A stretch of DNA of 32,855 nt from an uncultured Prevotellaceae bacterium (GTDB lineage: Bacteria; Bacteroidota; Bacteroidia; Bacteroidales; Bacteroidaceae), in the NCBI GenBank assembly GCA_902786565.1, contig CADACW010000040.1, positions 1 through 32,855 of the forward strand, written 5' to 3'. The number at the start of each line of letters is the position of its first letter. Positions within the stretch are counted from its first letter, which is position 1. Below the pieces are notes generated by a model, which worked only from the letters and a program-made list of their open reading frames with translations, ran no database searches and was not told the DNA's origin. The position numbers and the translations under genes were made by a program. This document shows positions 15,917 through 24,300 of the stretch, piece by piece.

Positions 15917-18349
15917 TCAGTTGTTACGCGCCACGGTGATGGTGTTGGAGGGCTGGCCCTCGCGACCGTCTTCGAAGCGAAGCAGGACGTAGTACTGGGC
16001 TTGCTGGCCCGGACTGAGGCTGGCGTCGACAAACTCGCAGTTGGCACTGGCGACGTTGGTCACGTAGCGGAAGCGCTTGTCGGCATCGGTCTTACGGAAC
16101 ACGCAGTAGTAGAAGGGCACCTCTTTGAGGGCGGCCGGCACCTGTGGATGGTCCCAGACCAGTCGCACCAGGCCGTCGTGCTTCACATAGTCGCCATTCA
16201 GCTTGATGGGTATGTCGAAATGGCGTGGCCCCTGATGCAGCCAGCTCACGGCGAGGCTTTGCGAGGTGAAGGTGGACGAGTTGAACGACTCGACCATATA
16301 GTAGTAGCGTTCCCTGCGGTTGTGCGAGGGATTGTCGTCTACGTGCAGCTTCCAGTTCTTGACCTGTGCCAGCGAGTCGGCATCCCATCGGCGCAGCATC
16401 TGCCAGTCGCCCTGTTCGCCAGTGCGTCGCCACAGGATGTGGTAGTCCATGTCGGCATCGCGGCCCACAATCCAGTCCATGTGCATGCCCGTCTTGTCGT
16501 CGTGGCTCGACTCGCCGAGGTGTGGCTGCGAGGGGGGCGAGTTGTGCGGGCGCATGACGCGGATATAGGGGCTCCACTGGCCGATGTTGTTTGAGTAGTC
16601 CACGGCACGCACCCTATAGTAGACATACTTCTGGTTGACATCCATGGCGAGCGTGTCGACATAGCCCGTCTCCAGGATGCCGGGGCCGTTGAGTTTCATG
16701 AACTCGTGGGTGGAGTCGTTGGCGAAGGCCACGTCGAAGTAGGCGATGTCGTCATCCTCCTTTGAGGGCAGCCAGGTGAGGATGGCGTAGGCCGTGGTGA
16801 TGAGGCTGTCGGCATCGAGGTCGCTGATGATGTGGACGCGCAGCGAGTCGGGGGCCGCCGGCGCCTTGTAGTCGGTGATGCGGATAAGCTGGGGCATTGA
16901 GGTTGACTCGTTGCCCGAATTGTCGTAGGCGGCCACGCAGAGCAGGCCCGTGCGCAGGCCCGTCACGTCGAGGTGGGCAATGGTGTCGGTGGGTGCGATG
17001 AGCTGGTCGGTCATCACGTGCCACTGCTCGCCGTAGATTTTGTCGTTATAGTATTTCACCAGATAGCCCTGGCAGTCTGCCGACGGCACTTCGGGGTTCT
17101 GCCACACCACGTCGGCCATGATCTTGGCCATGGGGTCGGCTTCGGGCCGGTGAATGACGATGTACTTCATCTGTGGCGGCACAGGCGGCAGGATGTCGCG
17201 GGCGTAGGCACGGTGTGCAGGCGACGGCTCGGTGAGCTCTCCGAATGGGTCGTGGCCCATAATGCGGTACTCCCAGGTGCCGTCGTGGCTGACGGAGTCG
17301 CTGAAAAGTGTGAGGCCTTCGAAGTCAGTCTCTACCATCGAGACGTAGGGCTTGTCGTTCACGCGCTCCCACGCCGTGACGGTGCCTTTCTTGGGGTCGG
17401 TCACTTCGCGGCGCTCCACCTCGAAGCTGCTGTGGCGGCCGTCTACCCAGGAGAGGGTGAAGCGCTGTGGCGCTGCAAGCGTGTCTTCCAGTTGCGGGTC
17501 GTAGGGTTGGCGCTTATAGGGGGTGTTCTCCACGTTTTCGCGGACACCCGGCTCAAAGATGATTTTGCCGCCGTTGTCCCAGCGCGTAGGCTGCACGTAG
17601 TAGTCGTAGGTCTCGCCTCGGCGTGCGGTGCGGTCTATGAATCCCACAGCCATGTCCTGGGCCAGGTCAGGGCGCCAGTCGGCCACGAGCATGGCAAATC
17701 CGAATGATACGTCCTGCTCGCCATTCACCTCGACGTTGGCACCCATAGAGCCGGGCTTGTCGCGGGTCTGTCCCTCCTTCATGCGGCCCTCGCCATAGAG
17801 CACGCCTACGGCCACGGCGGCATTGCTGTCGCGCTCCAGGTCGTACTTCTTGCGGAACTGCTGCTCGGTGAGCGGCTTGAGTGCCCACGCCAGGGTGTCG
17901 AGTTTGCCAGTGGCCCTGTTGTCGCGCAGAATGTTCACGCCGTCGGTGGTGAGGAATATCCACGACACATAGTCTTCGGGCACCCATCGCAGATAGACGC
18001 GGTCGCCGTAGGAGCGGGTCATCAGGTGTATGCGCGATGTGATAAGCGGTCTGGTGAGCAGGCTGTCGGGCATTGCGCGGCGCAGGCTGTCGGCCTCCAT
18101 GCGCTGCCTGATAATCTCCCTGATGAAGGCGCTGTCGGGCACCATTCCCTCGTTGGGCGGGGCCACTTCCTTGATGGTAGGAGCTTTGGCGGTGGTGGTG
18201 TCGGTGGCTGCCTCGACTGAAATGGAATCGTCGAGTTCGGGCACCACCTGCTGCGCCATCAGTGGGCTGAGTGGAGCGAGGCAGGGCAGCAGTGCCGTGA
18301 GCACCAGCCGCCTGAGCCTTATCGTTTTCGTCTTAATGTCTATTCTCAT
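15917..18349 (-). CDS. Secreted multi-domain protein with about six fibronectin-III-like modules
   Basis: The ATG at 18349 gives 810 aa starting MRIDIKTKTIRLRR and a hydrophobic signal that ends near PLMAQQ. A longer reading begins at a TTG inside a heptamer repeat and is unlikely. After a Thr/Ala-rich acidic linker, a beta segment (SYGDRVYLRWVPEDYVSWIF) leads into a chain of FN3-like modules. Their hallmarks recur: FTLSWVDGRHSSFEVERRE, WEYRIMGHDPFGELTEPSP, LLCVAAYDNSGNESTS, YYRVRAVDYSNNIGQWSP, YYYMVESFNSS and YYVLLRFEDGREGQPS. There is no T9SS-type tail and no lipobox. It follows the giant gene by 44 bp. A structural or binding role outside the cell is likely; nothing in the sequence suggests an enzyme. 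Confidence 0.85.
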   Translation of the reverse strand: MRIDIKTKTIRLRRLVLTALLPCLAPLSPLMAQQVVPELDDSISVEAATDTTTAKAPTIKEVAPPNEGMVPDSAFIREIIRQRMEADSLRRAMPDSLLTRPLITSRIHLMTRSYGDRVYLRWVPEDYVSWIFLTTDGVNILRDNRATGKLDTLAWALKPLTEQQFRKKYDLERDSNAAVAVGVLYGEGRMKEGQTRDKPGSMGANVEVNGEQDVSFGFAMLVADWRPDLAQDMAVGFIDRTARRGETYDYYVQPTRWDNGGKIIFEPGVRENVENTPYKRQPYDPQLEDTLAAPQRFTLSWVDGRHSSFEVERREVTDPKKGTVTAWERVNDKPYVSMVETDFEGLTLFSDSVSHDGTWEYRIMGHDPFGELTEPSPAHRAYARDILPPVPPQMKYIVIHRPEADPMAKIMADVVWQNPEVPSADCQGYLVKYYNDKIYGEQWHVMTDQLIAPTDTIAHLDVTGLRTGLLCVAAYDNSGNESTSMPQLIRITDYKAPAAPDSLRVHIISDLDADSLITTAYAILTWLPSKEDDDIAYFDVAFANDSTHEFMKLNGPGILETGYVDTLAMDVNQKYVYYRVRAVDYSNNIGQWSPYIRVMRPHNSPPSQPHLGESSHDDKTGMHMDWIVGRDADMDYHILWRRTGEQGDWQMLRRWDADSLAQVKNWKLHVDDNPSHNRRERYYYMVESFNSSTFTSQSLAVSWLHQGPRHFDIPIKLNGDYVKHDGLVRLVWDHPQVPAALKEVPFYYCVFRKTDADKRFRYVTNVASANCEFVDASLSPGQQAQYYVLLRFEDGREGQPSNTITVARNN

Positions 18350-18353
18350 TGTA

Positions 18354-18390
18354 ATTATCAATTATCAATTGTCAATTATCAATTATGTCA
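18354..18390. repeat. Tandem 7-nt units (ATTATCA) between the FN3 and giant genes
   Basis: ATTATCA, ATTATCA, ATTGTCA, ATTATCA and a 9-nt variant ATTATGTCA fill the gap between the giant gene's stop codon and the FN3 gene's ATG. Confidence 0.92.
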
Positions 18391-18393
18391 ATT

Positions 18394-21300
18394 CTACTTC
18401 ACGCCGCCATCCTTGACGTCGATGTCGTTCTGCAGATCGTAGTTTCCTCCTCCGTTCACCTTGACGTATGGCTTGCCAATCTTTTCAACAAGAGATTTCA
18501 TATTATTCTTGACGGGGCTGGTATTGTCTTTGAGCGGGTTGATGTTTTTCTCTCTGAAGTTCTTGTTGTTGTAGTTGGCTCCTACGGATACCCAGGGGTA
18601 GTATTGTCCGTTTTCCATATTGTAGGAGTTGCAGCGGTAGATGACGAGTGGCATGTTTTTGAGGTAGCCGTTGAGTGCGAACAGTGCGTCGAACTTGTCG
18701 TGGTAGACATAATAATAATATCCGTTTCGGGTGTAGTTCTTTTTCTTTGGCAGGCTGTTCTTGTCCCACGTTTTGAAGGGGAAGCCTCCGAACAGACGGA
18801 AGAAGAGCAGATTGGAGGTAGGTGTCTCCCAACGGTCGTTCTGCAGTCGCGTTCCCAGTGATGAGCCGAATGAGCGGCTTTTGCGGTCTGGATTGCCTCC
18901 CTTTTCATCTTTTTGCGATGTGCCTCCATTTCCGAAGCAATCGCCGAAGATGAGTGGGAACTGGTAGTATGGCACCTTGACCTGGAAGCCCCGGCTCTCC
19001 AAGGTGAGATATTGCCCACGGTGCTTGTTGCTCCACTCCTTCATTTTTTGGTTAATCTTGTCATTGCTGTTGTTGTTGTCGATGTAGTATTTGTAGAGTT
19101 CTTCTGCAATGCTCTTCATCTCTTCACAGAGTCTTTCTGCAATGAAGTAGGGTGCCATAAAGTCCTTGTAGTATTCTGCCACGCTCATGTGATATTCGTA
19201 GTTGGACCCTTTGGCGTTGCCAGTATAGAGCCTCGACGCCTTTCCGTCTTGGTTGGGGATGGTGGCTTCATACTCCACTCCTGTTCCGGCAGGCAGAGGG
19301 TAGCAGGGCTGATGCCAGTCGTAGCCGCGCTGGTTGTAGTCGTCGTAGTGCCAGTTGTTCCAGCAGTTGTACATCTCATTACGTACACTGAACATCGACT
19401 TCCTCAGTCCCTCTATCTGTGCCGACCCTTGCACGTCGATGCCGTTGTATGAGAACGTGAGCGTCTCCATAGCATGTGACACAGGCACCTCGTCGAAGTC
19501 GTATGACTTCCTCGACGGACCGCCGATGAAGACCCAGTTCGAGAGGTAGGCGAAATAGAGATAGGGGTCGTATTTGCGGTAGGAGTAGCCGTCGCTGTTC
19601 TCGTAAATGCTCTCGTTGGTGTCTATGGTGTTCAGATAGTCGATATTGTTAAGGTAATAGCCGTCATACAGGTCGTAGCCGTATTGAGGTGCCTCGGCTG
19701 GCCTGACGCCGAGGAACGGTCTTTCGTATAGCATCGTAGTGTAGTACTCATCCTTGCTGTGGTAGCCGGAAGCCTGCCAGCTTTGTTTGGCGGAAGCCCG
19801 GAAGTGCCAGTTGGCCAGATAGACGGTGGTGTCCTTCATGCATTTGCCCTGACTCCACTTGTGGTTCTTCAGGAACTCTGCATAGTCGTCCTTCCTCCCC
19901 TTGTCGTTGTTGGTCCAGATGCTGGCATAGACGGCCTGCAGGTAATACTCGTAGTCGTTTACGGTACCACCGTAATGGGGTGTGCGACCGATGGAGCGGT
20001 ACCAGCTGTAGAAAGCGTCTAACAGGGAGTACTCCCTGAAGAACGTGCTGTAGAAGGTCCACTTGGCGTAGTTGTGGGCATTGCTGTACGTCGTGGTGTA
20101 GTTGCCCACACGGTAGGTGTTGTTCTCGTCGCAGTCCACAGGCACCTTGTAAGTATAGCCCAGGCGCAGATTATATCTCACGCTGCTACCCTTCAGGGGA
20201 GTGAAGCGACCGTTAGGCTCCATATTCACATAGTTGTTGTAGCTGCTCGACTGGCTCTTTCCGCAGGTGTAGACGTTGTCGAGCTTCTCCTCCTTCGCCT
20301 TTCCGCTATAGCTGTCCTTGCTGGTCAGCTCCCAAGCCAGTTTGCCTTCCTTGTAGGCTGCGTTGCTGATGTCGCGCTTCAGGGCGATGGTCGGGAAGCA
20401 GATGTCTTCATAGTATGCGAAGTCACCATCGTCCTCAGTATTGAAGAGCTTGCTCTCAGCACCTGCCGGTATGGCCAGTGCCACGTAGGGCTGCAGGTCG
20501 TCGATGCGAGCAGGTATCTCCTCATCGCTCTTCGTGCAGAAATAGTACAGCTTGCGCTGGATCCAGTGATACACGTGGTCCTCGTATTTGCCCTTTGAGT
20601 TCTTCTCAGTCAGCGTCGGCCACACGCGCTGGCCGTTCTCCACCTCGTAGCCGGTGCCTGTGAGCACCATCAGATAGTAACGGTTCGGCTTCAGTGTCAT
20701 GTTCACGTGGAACTTAGTGCCCCGCTTCTCACTCAGGCTCACGGCAATTTCCTTGGAGTAATTGCGCAGTGTGCCGTTCAGGATGTTGTTGAAGTTGTTG
20801 TAGCGGTCGTCGCCGTTCTTGGCCACACTGCTGTTCAGCGATTTGTTCTTCATCTCGATGTTGGTCTCGATGGTGCTGCCTGAGTTGGTCAGAATCCTTC
20901 CCGATACTGTCCTCAAAAAATTGGTCTTGTTCTCCTCCGTCAACTCGAAGAGCCTGACACCCGTTACGCCGTAGCCGTAATTATAGTTGTCCTCGATGTC
21001 GAAGATATAGGTACGGGCAGCGTTGAGCTTGTATTCCGTTGCATCGCCGCCGTAATTCTGTGACAGCGTGTTCTGGGTGGTGGGGTCAACGAGACGGTAC
21101 TGGCTGTTCAGCGACGCTTCGGTCTGAAGGATGGCCTTGTTGCGCTCGCGCGTCAGGATGGCGTTCTCCTTGTTCCATCCCTCGCGCAGGCTGTCGCTGG
21201 CTATGCTCAGGTCGCCGAAGAGCGAGAAGCCGTCCAGGGCATTGCCCATAAATGCCTCGCAGTAGTCGCCGCACTCGAAGTGGAATGTCTTGCTGATGTT

Positions 21301-24300
21301 CACCAGACCGGACAGCAGGCGCAGCTTCACACGCGCCCTGCCGTCTATCCATGTGGGGCTGGGCAGACCGGCGGAGAAGACACCACCGATGCCTGCGTCC
21401 ACAATGTCAATCTTCTTATCTACGAGTTTGCCCAGCTTGATGTGCAGGCCGAACTTGGCGGCGAGGTAGGCATAGAACTGTCCCTGTGCGTACCATCCGT
21501 CCTTACCCATCGAGCGGTGCAGGTTGGCGCAATAGCCGGGCGGGTCGTAGTTGATGAGCGACATGTCGAAGCCGGCAATGGCTTTCAGTCCGCCGTAGAA
21601 GAGGCCCAGGTTGATGTCGATGAATCCCCAAGCCGATGCGCCTACCATCAGTCCGCCCTTCACGTTGTCACCCTGCGGGAGCATGGCCTGCATGGCGGCC
21701 TTGCGCGAGCGTTCTGCCTTGGCCATGTCGGCATTGGTGTCTACGCCGTTTGGTGATATGAAGTCGGTGATTTCCTGCGGGATGTCAGGCAACTTGCCGT
21801 CGTCAGGCAGCTCGTTGCCTATGCAGAGATAGGCATCGGCACCGATGTCCACATTGATGATGCCGCCGGGCGACTTGTAGTCCACCAGCTGTATCTTGCA
21901 GCGCTTCTCCTTCTGAGGCTGGCCGAGCCAGAGGTGCCAGCGCACGGGGGAGTAGTTCTTGTTCTTTTCACGCCACGTCACTTTCAGTTGGAACGATATG
22001 CTCATCTGACCGAACCGCCCGTTCTTCGAGGTGTCCGCCTTCTTCGAGGCGTCCTTGTTCAGTTTGCCGGTGTTCTCGCTGGCCGTGTGCTTGTCGTGGT
22101 CGCCGTCGTCGTCGAGCATGCCGTTGAGGGCGCCGCACACGTTCAGGTTGCTGCTCTTCACCTTCGACGAGAGGTCTTTCTTGAACTTGTCGAGGTCATT
22201 CTGCAGGTCGCCCAGCACGCTGTTGGCGTTGGTGACGTATTGCTTCAGATGGCTCATCTCCAACGATGATTCCACCGTGATGTCAAGTTGCAGGAAGCGG
22301 TCTTTGCTGTTGTTCTCGTAGAGCAGCGTCATGTTGGCATTGACAATGCCGTTGACCGCCTTCACGTTGCCCTTGAAGAGGAATGTCGAGAGGCAGTTGG
22401 CCTTCTTGTTGTAGACCACAGCCAGGTCCATGTCGGCGCTGAGCGTGTTTTCACCGGCCGAGGTGCACATGCCGATGCCGAGCGACACACCAATCATGCC
22501 ATACTCGCCCACGGGGTCCAGATAGGTCACCTTCTTGGTCTTCGGGTCTTCCTGTATCTTCGGACGGCTGTTGAAATAGAAGCCTCCTGCTATGCGGTTG
22601 ATGACGAGCGGGTCTATGCGTATGCCGGCGTCGCTCTGTATGTCGATGGTGAAGTAACCCCATGCGTAGCTTGGGTCGCCGTCGTAGTAGTCGGCTGCGG
22701 TGGCGTTAAGGCCCGGCGTCTCGGCGTTGGCCTTCTTGGCCTTCTCCTCAGCTTCTGCCTTCAATTTTTGTTTCTCATCGTAGGTGGCGCCTTCGTGCTT
22801 GAAGTATCCTCCTTTGCACTTGATGCCGAAGAGTCCCACGATGTCGATGTCGAGTTTTCCCGCGTAGCCCTTGTCAGTGCCGTCGGAGCCGTCGGTCACG
22901 TCGAGTCTGCCGTCGAGCTTGAGGGCTGCGAAGTCGCACTTGAGTGTGACGCTCTTGAACTCTACCTTACCGTCACTGAGGCTATAGCCTGAGAGGTTGG
23001 TGTAGTCGGATGGGATGGTGACGATTGTGCTGATGCCGATGCCGGCACCGGCAGTGACCACATCGCCGCAGAAGCCCACCTTGCCCTCTACGTCGAGCGA
23101 GAGCTTCTTCTCGCCCGAAGCGTAGTTGAACTTGTAGCTTGACAGTTCGAGGTTGAAGGGGCCGATTTTCTTCTGCAGCGAGGCCAGCGACCACTCTCCG
23201 AGGCTGAGGTAGCAGGCTTTGCTGAGCTCTATCTCCTTGGCGTCAGCCAGCTTGAGTACTTTCTTGTGCTCCTTCTGCCATTTCTCTTCCGATGCCTGCC
23301 GCTTGGCCTCCAGATTGCCCATCATCTTGTCGTACTTGAAGATCATGTTGTTCTTGGCATCGGCCGTCGAGCGCTTGAAGTTCGACAGATATAGCTTGGT
23401 GAAGTGTATGCCAGGCAGCTTCAGTTCGAGCGGCAGGTTCTTTGATATTTTCTTGAGTTTCTCGTTGACGCTGTTGGCATTGGCGATGGTGATGTCGCCA
23501 CCGATGGAGAGCTCCAGGTGGGTCGTTGTCTTGCCGTCAGTCTGCTCTTCGGCAGCAAGTGCGAAGTAGGTCTGGTCGGCGTCGAAGTCAAGGTCGGCCA
23601 CGAAGCAGTCCATCTGCAGCTTGCCCATCTGCTTGGTGTGGAAGAGGTAGGCATAGCGGCTCTTCTCGCCATAGCTCTGGCGGGTGTGCTTCACCTTCTC
23701 ATACTGGTCGGCTATGGGCTTGCCCTTGTCGTCGAACTTCTGTTCGTAAGTATAGTATTCGGTGCTCAGCGACGGGTCGGTCAGGTGGCGTATGTCGCAG
23801 GTGAACTTCATCTTGCCGTCGTCCTTGCCCTCCTTCTTGCCAAAGAGCGGCACGGCGAAGCGACCGGTGATGTGGCAGTTGTCGAAGTTGTTCTGCACAA
23901 TCTGCACCACGCAGCTGTCAATGTCGAACTCCCATCCGCCGGCCTTGCCCGTTTTGGCTTCGAGGATGTTCAGGCCTGCAATGCCGAGTGAGATGCCGGA
24001 GTCGTCGTAGATGAGTTTCTCGGCGGCAATCTTGAAGCCCTCGTCTCCCTTGCCGAAGACGGCCCACTTGGGGAACTGCACACTGATTTCGTCGATGTAC
24101 AGACCCTGCCAAGCCTTCCACTCTGTCTTGACGTGGCTGCCGCAGAGCGACGGGTCGTAGGTGTCGCCATACTGCTTGACGGCGGCGTCCACGTTCTTGA
24201 AGGGGAAGTCGCGGTCGTTGCGCTCGTAGCTATGGTCGTAGATGATGACCTTGCCTGGCGAGAAGGTCCACCCCGGCAGGTCGCGCACCTGGAAGGGGTC

